Shown here one piece after another: positions 1 to 6,869 of a stretch of 11,642 nucleotides of DNA (positions are counted from its first letter, which is position 1; every line of letters starts with the position of its first letter). The notes below the pieces were generated by a model, which was not told the origin of the DNA, did not search any database, and saw only the letters and a program-made list of their open reading frames with translations. The position numbers were made by a program, and so were the translations under genes. Source of the stretch: Symbiobacteriaceae bacterium (GTDB lineage: Bacteria > Bacillota_E > Symbiobacteriia > Symbiobacteriales > Symbiobacteriaceae); NCBI GenBank assembly GCA_027356675.1, contig DAHVXO010000076.1, positions 1-11,642 on the forward strand. Direction: 5' to 3'.

Positions 1-1051
1 GCACCGCCGGGAGCACCTCATACTCCACTTCGATGAGGGCCAGCGCCTTTTCCGCGATCTCCAGCGACTCGGCGGCCACGGCGGCCACCCGGTCGCCCAC
101 GAAGCGGACCTTGTCGTCCAGGGAGCGGGTGTCATGGGGCGACGGCTCCGGCCACGACTGGCCGGCCGTGGTGTAAGAGACCCGGGGGACGTCCTGGTAG
201 GTGAGCACGGCGTGGACTCCGGGCAGCGCCCGGGCCTTCGTCACGTTGATCGACTTGATCCGGGCATGGGCATGGGGCGAGTGGAGGAGCTTGGCCATCA
301 GCAGGCCCCGCACGTCCACGTCGGCGGTGAAGGCGGGGCGGCCGGCGGCCAGCTTGGGGCCGTCGGTCTTGGGCTCGGGCCTGCCCACGACCTTGAGTTG
401 CTCGGTGGCGGGAGTCGTGGCGGTCATCTCCACGATCGCCGCGCGCGGCATCGACCCGTCAGTCCCGGCTGCGCCGCTACCGGGCAGGGGGTCGCCGGCC
501 AGGTTGACATCACCGCCGTGCCCCCCCCACTGGGGCTTGCCATCGGGCGTGAGCGGACCACGGGGCGCCCGCTCGATGGGCGGGATCTCCTCGCCCCGCA
601 AGATGGCCGCAGCCCGCAGGATCGCCTCCACCGGCTTGACGTACCCGGTGCAGCGGCAGAGTACCCCGGAGAGCGCCTCCCGGGCATCCGCCTCGGTGGG
701 CTCCGGGTTGGCGGTCAGGAGCTTGCGGGTCGCCAGGACCATGGCAGGCGTGCAGTAGCCGCACTGGACCGAGCCGGTCTCGATGAAGGCGGTCTGGATC
801 GGGTCGGGCCGGTGCAGCTCCCCGATGCCCTCCACCGTGGTGACCTTGGCCCCTTCGGCCTGGGCGGCCAGCATTACGCCGGCGGGCCGGAGTTCGCCGT
901 CCACCAGGACCGCATCGGCCCCGGTCTCACCGGTCTCGTCGCCATGCTTGACCGAGAAGTAGCCCTCACGCCGGAGCAGGTCCAGGAGGGTCTCGTTGGC
1001 CTGGATCTGCCATTCCTTATGTTCGCCGTTCAGTTCAAACGCGAGTTTCAT
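1..1051 (-). CDS. xdhD: XdhD-like molybdenum hydroxylase, N-terminal part (degenerate 2Fe-2S domain + start of Mo domain)
   Basis: Seen: 350 residues from ATG at 1051; the gene runs off the left edge. Residues 1-~70 align with the plant-ferredoxin-type [2Fe-2S] domain of xanthine dehydrogenases, but the four cluster cysteines are Asp38, Thr43, Asp46 and Gly58 (HGDETGETGADAV, then LRPAGVML). The second [2Fe-2S] domain is intact: CGYC at 97-100 and CRC at 132-134. A Gly/Pro-rich linker (about 165-205) leads into the molybdopterin domain (from about 215; SPHAHARI, ALPGVHAVLT). Known: XdhD-type proteins of the E. coli purine cluster fuse a reduced Fe-S domain to a Mo domain and are thought to be selenium-dependent hydroxylases. 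A GGGAGG site lies 9 nt upstream and the start overlaps the stop of the FAD-subunit gene (ATGA), suggesting coupled translation and a two-subunit enzyme. Inferred role: hydroxylation or dehydroxylation of a purine ring. Full length, expected near 850-950 residues, cannot be checked here. Confidence 0.88.
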   Translation of the reverse strand, partial: MKLAFELNGEHKEWQIQANETLLDLLRREGYFSVKHGDETGETGADAVLVDGELRPAGVMLAAQAEGAKVTTVEGIGELHRPDPIQTAFIETGSVQCGYCTPAMVLATRKLLTANPEPTEADAREALSGVLCRCTGYVKPVEAILRAAAILRGEEIPPIERAPRGPLTPDGKPQWGGHGGDVNLAGDPLPGSGAAGTDGSMPRAAIVEMTATTPATEQLKVVGRPEPKTDGPKLAAGRPAFTADVDVRGLLMAKLLHSPHAHARIKSINVTKARALPGVHAVLTYQDVPRVSYTTAGQSWPEPSPHDTRSLDDKVRFVGDRVAAVAAESLEIAEKALALIEVEYEVLPAV

Positions 1052-1833
1052 ACGAGCGTCCCTCCCGTCGCGTCTTCCAGAGCCCGGTTGACCAGGACCG
1101 GGGCGATCCAGCTCCGGTACTCGGCGCTGCCGCGCAGGTCGCTCATGAGATCCCAGGCGGAGATTTCACCGGGCACATTCGCCGGGTCGGTGAGCAGACG
1201 CGGACAGGGCGAGACCCCGCCCAGGGCCACCCGGACCTCGTCGCCCGCCAGCACGGCGGCTGCAAAGGCGATGGAGAGATCGGCTGGTGAGCGGCTGACC
1301 CGGGCGAGTCCGCCCCGGGCGCCTTCCGCGACCGGGATGGTCACATGGGTCAGGATGGCGCCGGTCAGCAGGTGCCGCCCCTGCGCCAAAAACTCAGCGA
1401 TCTCCAGGGTGACGGCGCCCGGGGTGGCCAGGGTCACCTTGGCGTCCAGGGCCAGCAAAACCGTGGGAATCTCGACCCCGCCCTTCTCGCCGGCCAGCGT
1501 CCCACCGAGGGTGGCGGCCGCCCGGATGGTGGCGGGGGCGCTTAGGTGGGCGGCGCGCCCCAGCAGCCCGCTCGCCAGGCCGCGGATGGCCGGATCGGTC
1601 TCCAGTTCCTTCAGCGTGGTCATCGCCCCGATGGTGATGCGCCCACCGCTGACGGTGATGCCGGCGAGCCCCAATCGGCTCAGGTCGACCACTGCTTCGA
1701 GCCGGGAGTCGGTCCGGCCGGCCAGCTCGGTGCCGCCGGCAATGATCGCCGCCGGCGTGGCCGGCAGGCGCAGGAGCGCTACCGCCTCATTGAGGGCGGT
1801 CGGCCTATGGTATTTCTTGACGTTCAGAAGCAT
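1048..1833 (-). CDS. ygfM: FAD-binding subunit of molybdenum hydroxylase (YgfM/XdhB-like)
   Basis: 261 residues, the usual size for the FAD (medium) subunit of bacterial xanthine dehydrogenase/CO dehydrogenase-type enzymes. Seen: FAD-binding motif AGGTEL at 32-37 and the second FAD loop TIRAAATLGGTLA at about 102-114, where the usual Asn after Arg (IRNxxTxGG) is Ala. It is expected to pass electrons between the Fe-S clusters of the partner and an acceptor. The ATG at 1833 is chosen over the in-frame ATG 40 codons upstream (1953) because it has GGAGG seven bases away and because homology (MLLNVKKYHRP) begins there; the upstream extension is low-complexity and lies in the divergent promoter region. 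First gene of the minus-strand unit, overlapping xdhD by 4 bases. Family assignment is firm; the ygfM symbol rests on context. Confidence 0.88.
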   Translation of the reverse strand: MLLNVKKYHRPTALNEAVALLRLPATPAAIIAGGTELAGRTDSRLEAVVDLSRLGLAGITVSGGRITIGAMTTLKELETDPAIRGLASGLLGRAAHLSAPATIRAAATLGGTLAGEKGGVEIPTVLLALDAKVTLATPGAVTLEIAEFLAQGRHLLTGAILTHVTIPVAEGARGGLARVSRSPADLSIAFAAAVLAGDEVRVALGGVSPCPRLLTDPANVPGEISAWDLMSDLRGSAEYRSWIAPVLVNRALEDATGGTLV

Positions 1834-1840
1834 GAACGCG

Positions 1841-1845
1841 CCTCC
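1841..1845 (-). promoter_or_regulatory. Ribosome binding site deciding the FAD-subunit start
   Basis: On the minus strand this reads GGAGG, seven bases before ATG 1833. It supports that start over the longer ATG-initiated frame from 1953. Confidence 0.75.
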
Positions 1846-1886
1846 GTTCTCGCGGCCGTCGGGGTGCAGGCAAGTATTCAGCGGTC

Positions 1887-1901
1887 GCAAATCAGATTCC
1901 T
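1887..1901 (-). promoter_or_regulatory. Candidate sigma-54 (-24/-12) promoter
   Basis: On the minus strand this reads AGGAATCTGATTTGC, against the consensus TGGCACN5TTGC: GG and GC have the required 10-base spacing and TTGC is exact, but the -24 box is weak (T and both Cs are missing). It would place the transcript start near 1875, about 42 bases before the FAD-subunit ATG. Known: in E. coli the related cluster sits beside YgeV, a sigma-54-type activator. A single match like this can arise by chance. Confidence 0.2.
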
Positions 1902-1938
1902 TCCACAGTCGTCCCAATCCTCTGCCATTCGGGGAGGA

Positions 1939-1956
1939 GTTACGTGTAGTCATAAC
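1939..1956. promoter_or_regulatory. Candidate operator (GTTAYG-N6-CRTAAC dyad)
   Basis: GTTACG, TGTAGT, CATAAC: two 6-base half-sites in inverted orientation with one mismatch, 18 bp in all, in the AT-rich part of the divergent region. The size and symmetry suit a dimeric HTH regulator, possibly the XRE-cupin protein encoded in the operon. I found no second copy in the other short intergenic gaps. Confidence 0.3.
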
Positions 1957-2006
1957 GAATTTGGGCGTAGAAATTTCAGCAGGGGTAAACGAAGGGAGGG
2001 ATTCCG

Positions 2007-2933
2007 GTGGCGAACAGCACCGTGGACCTGCTCGGTCTGCACTTTCGCAACCCGATTATTCCGGCGGCCGGACCCAACGTCGGCAACGGTGAGCAGCTGC
2101 GCCGCGCGGCGGAGGGCGGTGCCGGGGGACTCCTGGCCAAGACCGTCTCGCTGAAGGCGGCCGAGGTCCCCCGACCCGACATGGCCAAGTACGGCACGAC
2201 CGGCATGCTCAACCACGAGCTCTGGACCGAGCTGACTCTGGAGCAGTGGCTGACCCAGGAGTACGACATTGGGTTGGCGGCGGCGCGGCAGCACGGCATC
2301 CCGTTCATCGCCTCCCTGGGCTACACCCCGGACGAGCTGCGCTACATTGGCCCCCTGGTGGAGGCCAAGGGCGTGGACGCCATCGAGTTCACCATCCACT
2401 ACGTCGACCCAAGCCTGGTGGTGGACATCGCTCGTGCGCTCAAGGAGTCGGTCAAGGTCCCGATCATCGCCAAACTCTCGCCGCACAAGGGCGACCTGGG
2501 CGACCTGGCGGTGGCGCTGGAGCCCTACGTGGACGCCTTCGCCTGCATCAACTCCTACGGCCCGTCGCTGCTGATCGACATCGAGAAGGTCGAGCCGGTC
2601 CTGGGCAGTACGCATGGCTACGGCTGGCTCTCGGGCAGCCCGCTGAGGCCGCTGGCTCTGCGCTGCGTCTTCGAGGTGGCGCGGCGGGTGAGCAAGCCGG
2701 TCATCGGCATCGGCGGCATCGTCTCGCCCAAGGACGTCATCGAGCATTTCATGGCCGGGGCCTCGCTGGTGGAGGTCTGCACGATCATCATGTACCGGGG
2801 GCAGGGGTACCACGCCAAGCTGGCCAAGGGCGTCGACGAATGGCTCGATGCCCACGGATACGACGATATCCGCCAGGTGCAGGGCCTGTATCTCAAGCAG
2901 GCCGGCGCTCGAGGGGGTGGCCGCCGTGGCTGA
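2007..2933 (+). CDS. Dihydroorotate/dihydropyrimidine dehydrogenase-like flavoprotein (catalytic-type member of a pair)
   Basis: 308 residues, a single FMN beta/alpha barrel. Seen: NPIIPAAG (15-22), AKT (44-46), Asn69, KLSP (156-159), INSYGP (181-186), LSGSPLRPLALR and GIGGI near the C-terminus. These match the FMN-binding framework of class 1 dihydroorotate dehydrogenases and PreA-type dihydropyrimidine dehydrogenases. Odd: the catalytic loop, normally ExNxSCPN, reads EFTIHYVDPS (127-136), so both the catalytic Cys and its Asn are absent. The gene starts with GTG at 2007, six bases after GGGAGGG. It heads the plus-strand operon and overlaps the next gene by 8 bases. Inferred: an FMN oxidoreductase acting on a purine-derived ring, in the role that the DHOD-like part of YgfK may hold in E. 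coli. True pyrimidine synthesis (PyrD) is unlikely given the missing loop and the context. Confidence 0.82.
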   Translation: MANSTVDLLGLHFRNPIIPAAGPNVGNGEQLRRAAEGGAGGLLAKTVSLKAAEVPRPDMAKYGTTGMLNHELWTELTLEQWLTQEYDIGLAAARQHGIPFIASLGYTPDELRYIGPLVEAKGVDAIEFTIHYVDPSLVVDIARALKESVKVPIIAKLSPHKGDLGDLAVALEPYVDAFACINSYGPSLLIDIEKVEPVLGSTHGYGWLSGSPLRPLALRCVFEVARRVSKPVIGIGGIVSPKDVIEHFMAGASLVEVCTIIMYRGQGYHAKLAKGVDEWLDAHGYDDIRQVQGLYLKQAGARGGGRRG

Positions 2934-4080
2934 CCTGACGACGATCATCAAGGGCATGTGGCTGAAGCACCCGGTGCTTCCCGGCCCCGGCCCCAACGTG
3001 GCCGGAGCCGCTGAGGCCATTGCCGCCGTTCAGGGCGGGGCGAGCGCCCTGGTCATGCAGACGGTGACCATGCACCCGGGCGACCGGGCCGATGCCCGGC
3101 GGGCCGCCTACGGCAAGGATGGGGCCTTCCACCGGCAGCCGTGCACAGCGAAACCGTTCGCACAGTGGCTCACCAGCGAGTTCGCCCCTGCCCTGGCCTA
3201 TGGTCGGGCGATGGGCGTACCGGTCATCCCCAGCCTCGGTTACGGGCCGGATGAGGTTCGGACCATGGCCGTTCAGGTGGCGGCTGCCGGGGCCGATGCC
3301 CTGTTTTACGATACGCAGTATGCCGAACGGTCGGAGATCCTGCCGGCGCTCCGGGAGCTGAAGGCGGCCGTGCCGCTTCCGGTGATCGTGCGGCTCAGCC
3401 CGCATCATGGCGAGGATCTACCGGATCTGGCGGTCCAACTGGAGCCCTTTGCTGATGCCTACTGCCTCATCGGCTCCTTTGGACCTGACCTCTTGATCGA
3501 TGTGGAGACCGGAGCGGGTGCCATCGGCGGGGTCGGGTTCCTGTCCGGTGCGCCCATTCGGCCCATCGCGCAGCGGTTCGTCTTTGAGACTGCTCGCAAG
3601 GTGTCCAAGCCGGTCATCGCAGCCGGTGGGGTTGCGGCTGGCACCGATGCGGTGGAGTTCCTGATGCTGGGGGCCGCGGCCGTCATGGTCTCGACCCACG
3701 CCCTGGCCACGGGCCCGGGGGCATACGGCGCCATCGCCGGGGAGTTGGACGCCTGGCTCGATGCCCACGGTCACGTCCGGATCGGCGAAATCAGCCGTGC
3801 CTACGTCCGCAAATATGGCCACGGCCAGCGGGTGGTCACTGAGAAGGAGGAGTCCCCGCAGTTGAACGCGGCGGCGTGCATCAAGTGCACGTTCTGCGAG
3901 ACGGTCTGCTTCTACGATGCGATCAAGGCCCCGCCCAAGGCCCTGCCGACGATTTCACCCGACCCCTGCTTCGAGTGTGGGCTGTGCGTCTCCGCCTGTC
4001 CCACCGGTGCCCTGTACTTCCGCCGGCGTGACGAAGTGACCCTGCTGCGGGCAGGAGGTAGGGGGTTCGACCCTGTCTGA
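2926..4080 (+). CDS. Dihydropyrimidine dehydrogenase-like protein with C-terminal 2x[4Fe-4S] ferredoxin domain
   Basis: 384 residues. Residues 1-~290 form a barrel paralogous to the preceding protein and collinear with it almost residue by residue. A ferredoxin tail follows, with two CxxCxxCxxxC sets: C318/321/324/328 and C348/351/354/358. This layout recalls PreA-type dihydropyrimidine dehydrogenase. Odd: active-site positions differ from the partner. Lys45 is Gln45, Lys156 is Arg156, Asn182 of INS is Gly183, the Asn69 segment is missing, and the catalytic loop reads FYDTQYAERS. The phosphate-binding end (AAGG) is partly kept. Inferred: a pseudo-catalytic, electron-carrying subunit that forms a heteromer with the first protein. 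GTG 2926 is chosen because GAGGGGG lies 8 bases upstream and homology starts there; the longer frame from ATG 2848 overlaps the upstream gene by 86 bases. Confidence 0.82.
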   Translation: MADLTTIIKGMWLKHPVLPGPGPNVAGAAEAIAAVQGGASALVMQTVTMHPGDRADARRAAYGKDGAFHRQPCTAKPFAQWLTSEFAPALAYGRAMGVPVIPSLGYGPDEVRTMAVQVAAAGADALFYDTQYAERSEILPALRELKAAVPLPVIVRLSPHHGEDLPDLAVQLEPFADAYCLIGSFGPDLLIDVETGAGAIGGVGFLSGAPIRPIAQRFVFETARKVSKPVIAAGGVAAGTDAVEFLMLGAAAVMVSTHALATGPGAYGAIAGELDAWLDAHGHVRIGEISRAYVRKYGHGQRVVTEKEESPQLNAAACIKCTFCETVCFYDAIKAPPKALPTISPDPCFECGLCVSACPTGALYFRRRDEVTLLRAGGRGFDPV

Positions 4081-4104
4081 CCAGTCGAAGCCCCTGCTAA
4101 CGAA

Positions 4105-4142
4105 AACGGTCTCGGCCTCGGCCGAACCGGGCCGAGACCGTT
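4105..4142. terminator. Perfect 13-bp inverted repeat (hairpin) between the dehydrogenase pair and ssnA
   Basis: AACGGTCTCGGCC (4105-4117) and its exact reverse complement (4130-4142) flank a 12-base loop. On the plus strand only TT follows the stem, so it is a poor intrinsic terminator there; on the minus strand the stem ends in CGTTTTCG, a short U-run. It lies in the longest gap of the plus-strand operon (86 bases), 10 bases before the ssnA ribosome site. It could be a partial terminator, an mRNA-end stabiliser or processing site, or a block to antisense transcription. Confidence 0.55.
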
Positions 4143-4166
4143 CCAGACCACAAGGGGGGTAGCGCG

Positions 4167-5489
4167 ATGTCGCTGATCGGACCCGGTACGGTCATCACTC
4201 AGGATGCAGCGGGCACGGTCCTGACCAACGGCGGTGTCCTGGTGGCAGGGGACCGGATCGCCGCCGTCGGCACCTTTGCGGACTTGAGGGAGGCCTATCC
4301 CGAAGCGGACGTGGTCCATGCGGCCGGCGGGACCATCATGCCCGGGTTGATCAACGCCCACGGGCATTTCTACGGCCTCTTCGCCCGGGGGCTGAGCCTG
4401 AAGGATCCTCCGCCTGAGACCTTCCGCCAGATTCTGGAGCGGGTCTGGTGGCGGCTCGACAAGGCGCTCGATGAGCGGGGAGTCTACCTCTCGGCCGCCC
4501 TGGGCGGGATCGCCGCGCTGCGGGCGGGCTGCACCACCGTGATCGATCACCATGCCTCGCCAAACGTCATCGACGGGTCGCTCGACCTGATCGCCGAGGC
4601 CGTGGATGGGCTTGGGCTGCGGGCTGCGCTCTGCTACGAAGTGACGGACCGGGACGGGCCCGAGCGGGCCGCCGCCGGCATCGCCGAGAACGTACGCTTC
4701 GCCCGGCAGCGGCACCCCGGCGGCCGCATCGCCGCCAAGTTCGGGCTGCACGCCTCCTTTACGGTGGGGCCGCAGACCATGGTTGCCTCCCGGCGGGCCG
4801 AGGCGGACCTGGGGGTGGGCTTTCACATCCACTGCGCCGAAGGGCCGGAAGATGGGGTGGACGCCCGGGAGCGCTACGGCAAGAAGGTGGTCCGCCGGCT
4901 GCTAGACGATGGCATCCTGGGTCCCCGGACGATCCTGGGGCACTGCGTCCATATCGATGATGAAGAGATCGGCTGGATCGCCGGGACGGGGACCACGGTT
5001 TCACATCAGCCGCATTCGAACATGGGCAACGCCGTGGGTTGGTCCCGCATCCTGAAGATGCAGGCGCAGGGGGTCAAGGTCGCCCTCGGCACCGACGGCT
5101 ACAACTGGGACATGATCGAGGCCATGCGGACTGCCGCGGCACTCCACTCCCATATGTCCCGCAGCCAGGGGGCGGGGGTGGGGGAGTTCGCGGGGGTCTT
5201 ACTCCATAGCAACGCGGCCCTGGTCTCCGAGACCTTCGGCCGCCGGGTAGGCGTGCTGGAGCCGGGGGCGGCGGCGGATCTCATCGTATTGGACTACTTC
5301 GCGCCCACGCCGGTCAGCGGGGGCAACTTGCCCTGGCACATCCAGTTCGGGATGTCCGCGGCACAGGTCCGCACCGTGCTGGTCGACGGGCGTATCGTCA
5401 TGCGGGACCGTCAGATTCTTGGATTGGACGAGGAGGAGCTCGCCCGCGAGGCCCAGGCGGTGGCTGTGGGCACCTGGGAGAGATTCTAA
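4167..5489 (+). CDS. ssnA: SsnA-family metal-dependent aminohydrolase
   Basis: 440 residues, close to the E. coli SsnA length. Amidohydrolase-superfamily barrel with metal ligands visible: HGH at 65-67, HIHCAE with His222, LGHC with His259 and GTDG with Asp310. The SsnA-like stretch VWWRLDKALDE (93-103), followed by CTTVIDHHASP (122-132), agrees closely with SsnA as I remember it, and marks this as SsnA rather than a generic guanine deaminase or TRZ/ATZ chlorohydrolase. Relatives deaminate or hydrolyse C-N bonds in purine and triazine rings; SsnA lies in the anaerobic purine degradation set, where it probably opens or deaminates a reduced purine intermediate in the cytoplasm. Start ATG 4167 has a G-run (4154-4159) 7 bases upstream. 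The gene follows the hairpin and precedes the regulator by 30 bases. Confidence 0.9.
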   Translation: MSLIGPGTVITQDAAGTVLTNGGVLVAGDRIAAVGTFADLREAYPEADVVHAAGGTIMPGLINAHGHFYGLFARGLSLKDPPPETFRQILERVWWRLDKALDERGVYLSAALGGIAALRAGCTTVIDHHASPNVIDGSLDLIAEAVDGLGLRAALCYEVTDRDGPERAAAGIAENVRFARQRHPGGRIAAKFGLHASFTVGPQTMVASRRAEADLGVGFHIHCAEGPEDGVDARERYGKKVVRRLLDDGILGPRTILGHCVHIDDEEIGWIAGTGTTVSHQPHSNMGNAVGWSRILKMQAQGVKVALGTDGYNWDMIEAMRTAAALHSHMSRSQGAGVGEFAGVLLHSNAALVSETFGRRVGVLEPGAAADLIVLDYFAPTPVSGGNLPWHIQFGMSAAQVRTVLVDGRIVMRDRQILGLDEEELAREAQAVAVGTWERF

Positions 5490-5519
5490 GGTTAGAAATG
5501 GAAGGGCAAGACACACAGC

Positions 5520-6062
5520 ATGATCGGCAGCAAGATTCGAGGGCGGCGAACGGACCTGGGGTGGAGTCTGCAGGATCTGGCCGGTCGCACCGGGCTCACA
5601 CCCAGTTTTCTCAGCCAGGTGGAACGGGATCAGACTGAGCCGTCCATCACCTCCCTGCGCAAGATTGCCGAGGCGCTGGCGGTGCCCATCTTCTATTTCC
5701 TGATGACCCCGGCGCATCACAACCCGGTGGTCCGCAGGCAGGATCGCCGGGTGCTGGCGTTGCCAGGGTCCGGGGTGACCTACGAGCTCCTTTCCCCGCC
5801 GGACTTTGTGGGCCGCACCATGGAGATCGTGGTGACCCACATGGCACCGGGTGCGGTGGGCGGGGACCACCCCGTTACGCACCCGGGCGAGGAGTTTATC
5901 GTGGTGGTGCACGGCACCGCGACCATTCGGGTGGCGGAGGCAGAGCACGTGCTGGGACCCGGTGACTCGATCTATTTCCATTCGTCCATCCCGCATCAGA
6001 TCCGCAACACGGGAGAGACCGATCTGGAGATCCTCGCTGCGATCACGCCGCCGGCGTTTTAG
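5520..6062 (+). CDS. XRE-family regulator with C-terminal cupin domain
   Basis: 180 residues in two domains. An HTH_3 DNA-binding domain spans about residues 1-62 (SLQDLAGRTGLTPSFLSQVE, then the typical EPSITSLRKIAEAL). A cupin ligand-binding barrel follows (about 115-170: HPGEEFIVVVHGTA, LGPGDSIYFHSSIPHQI). Known: this architecture (PuuR, SutR and relatives) is a one-component sensor that binds a small metabolite in the cupin and usually represses the neighbouring catabolic genes. Here it lies inside the operon between ssnA and the XdhC genes, so it probably senses a purine or an intermediate and autoregulates the cluster; its target site is not proven. GGAAGGG ends 13 bases before the ATG, a long spacing that suggests modest translation. 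Recognition as HTH-cupin is firm; the ligand is unknown. Confidence 0.88.
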   Translation: MIGSKIRGRRTDLGWSLQDLAGRTGLTPSFLSQVERDQTEPSITSLRKIAEALAVPIFYFLMTPAHHNPVVRRQDRRVLALPGSGVTYELLSPPDFVGRTMEIVVTHMAPGAVGGDHPVTHPGEEFIVVVHGTATIRVAEAEHVLGPGDSIYFHSSIPHQIRNTGETDLEILAAITPPAF

Positions 6063-6083
6063 TGTAAAGGGGACCCAAGACAC

Positions 6084-6863
6084 ATGGACTGTCTGCTTGC
6101 ACTCACTGACGCCATGGCAGCGGGGCGTCCGATCGCCATGGCCACGGTGGTGGCGGCGCCTGCCCGGCCTGAATGGCTCGGGCTGCGCCACGTGGCCGGG
6201 CCCGATGGGGTGCTGGTCACGGAGATCCCCGACCCCGAAGTCGCGGCGCAGGTGAACCACCTCGCCGCGGCCTCTCTCGCCACCGCCCCCACCAGACCGG
6301 GTGTGGTCCGGGTCGCAGGCCTGCGGGTCTACATCGAGGCTTTCCTGCCGAAGTATGACCTGGTGGTGGTTGGCGGCGGTCACGTCGCCCAACCCATCGC
6401 ACAGCTGGGCTCGCTGCTGGGGTTCACCGTTACCGTTATCGATGACCGGCCCGAGTATGCCAACCGGGAGCGCTTTCCCACGGCCGACCGGGTCATCTGT
6501 GCGGACTTCTTGGAAGCGTTGCGGTCGCTGGAACTGGGGCCACGGCACCACGTCGTGCTGGTCACCCGCGGCCACCGCCACGACATGGACTGCCTGCGGG
6601 CCGTGGTGGGACAGCCTGTGGCCTACATCGGGATGATCGGGTCCCGGCACCGGGTGGAGACCGTGTTCAAGCTGCTGACCGCAGAGTCCGGGGTCGACCC
6701 GGCGCTGCTGGCGAAGGTCTACTCGCCCATCGGGCTGGATCTCGGCGCCCGCACCCCGGCTGAGATTGCGGTTGCGGTCGCGGCCGAACTGGTGAAGGTC
6801 CGCCATGGCGGGAGCGGCGAGTCGCTCTCCCGCCTGGGACGGGCCACTCTGCACAGGAGGTGA
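6084..6863 (+). CDS. XdhC-type Mo-hydroxylase maturation factor with Rossmann domain and degenerate N-terminus
   Basis: 259 residues. The C-terminal two thirds is an XdhC_C Rossmann domain: DLVVVGGGHVAQPIAQ (92-107), TVIDDRPEYANRERFP, VTRGHRHDMDCL, YIGMIGSRHR and ARTPAEIAVAV. The N-terminal 90 residues resemble a worn XdhC/CoxI domain (AGRPIAMATVV, ending RVYIEAFLP), but the GGGC loop typical of that domain is not there (VLVTEIPD instead). XdhC proteins bind the molybdenum cofactor and help sulfurate it before insertion into xanthine dehydrogenase; related proteins occur with selenium-dependent hydroxylases. The likely client is the XdhD-like enzyme at the left of the window. The gene starts 21 bases after the regulator, with AAGGGGA 10 bases upstream, and ends in a TGA that is in frame with the next gene. 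Confidence 0.85.
   Translation: MDCLLALTDAMAAGRPIAMATVVAAPARPEWLGLRHVAGPDGVLVTEIPDPEVAAQVNHLAAASLATAPTRPGVVRVAGLRVYIEAFLPKYDLVVVGGGHVAQPIAQLGSLLGFTVTVIDDRPEYANRERFPTADRVICADFLEALRSLELGPRHHVVLVTRGHRHDMDCLRAVVGQPVAYIGMIGSRHRVETVFKLLTAESGVDPALLAKVYSPIGLDLGARTPAEIAVAVAAELVKVRHGGSGESLSRLGRATLHRR
6855..6860 (+). promoter_or_regulatory. Ribosome binding site for a CTG start
   Basis: A full AGGAGG, overlapping the end of the preceding gene, sits 9 bases before CTG 6870. No such site precedes the next in-frame ATG at 6897, so it points to the CTG as the start of the stand-alone XdhC domain gene. Confidence 0.6.
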
Positions 6864-6869
6864 GCCCCT

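Larger units (their letters stand above)
1834..2006. promoter_or_regulatory. Divergent promoter region between the hydroxylase unit and the plus-strand operon
   Basis: These 173 bases separate the two outward-facing start codons and must hold the promoters of both units. Bases about 1940-1980 are distinctly AT-richer than the rest of the window. I see no convincing sigma-70 -35/-10 pair on either strand. An imperfect dyad (1939-1956) and a sigma-54-like element (1887-1901, minus strand) are listed separately. Confidence 0.6.

Noticed and set aside
1834..1953. N-terminal extension of the FAD subunit to ATG 1953
   Set aside because: The extension has no homology to the family and covers the promoter region; the internal ATG 1833 has a good ribosome site and matches family length.
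134..2092. A 652-residue open frame on the plus strand across the hydroxylase genes
   Set aside because: It is antisense to two genes with clear family motifs; its product is low-complexity Gly/Arg/Pro-rich and shows no recognisable domain. Long antisense frames are common in GC-rich DNA.
2848..2925. Longer start (ATG 2848) for the Fe-S dehydrogenase
   Set aside because: It would overlap the upstream gene by 86 bases, whereas GTG 2926 has a ribosome site, starts at the homology boundary and gives a typical 8-base overlap.
6861..6863. TGA between the two XdhC genes as a selenocysteine or readthrough codon giving a fused protein
   Set aside because: An AGGAGG site immediately before it and a well-spaced CTG after it explain two separate proteins. 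The domain order of a fusion would be reversed relative to XdhC, and selenium in these hydroxylases is a cofactor ligand, not selenocysteine.
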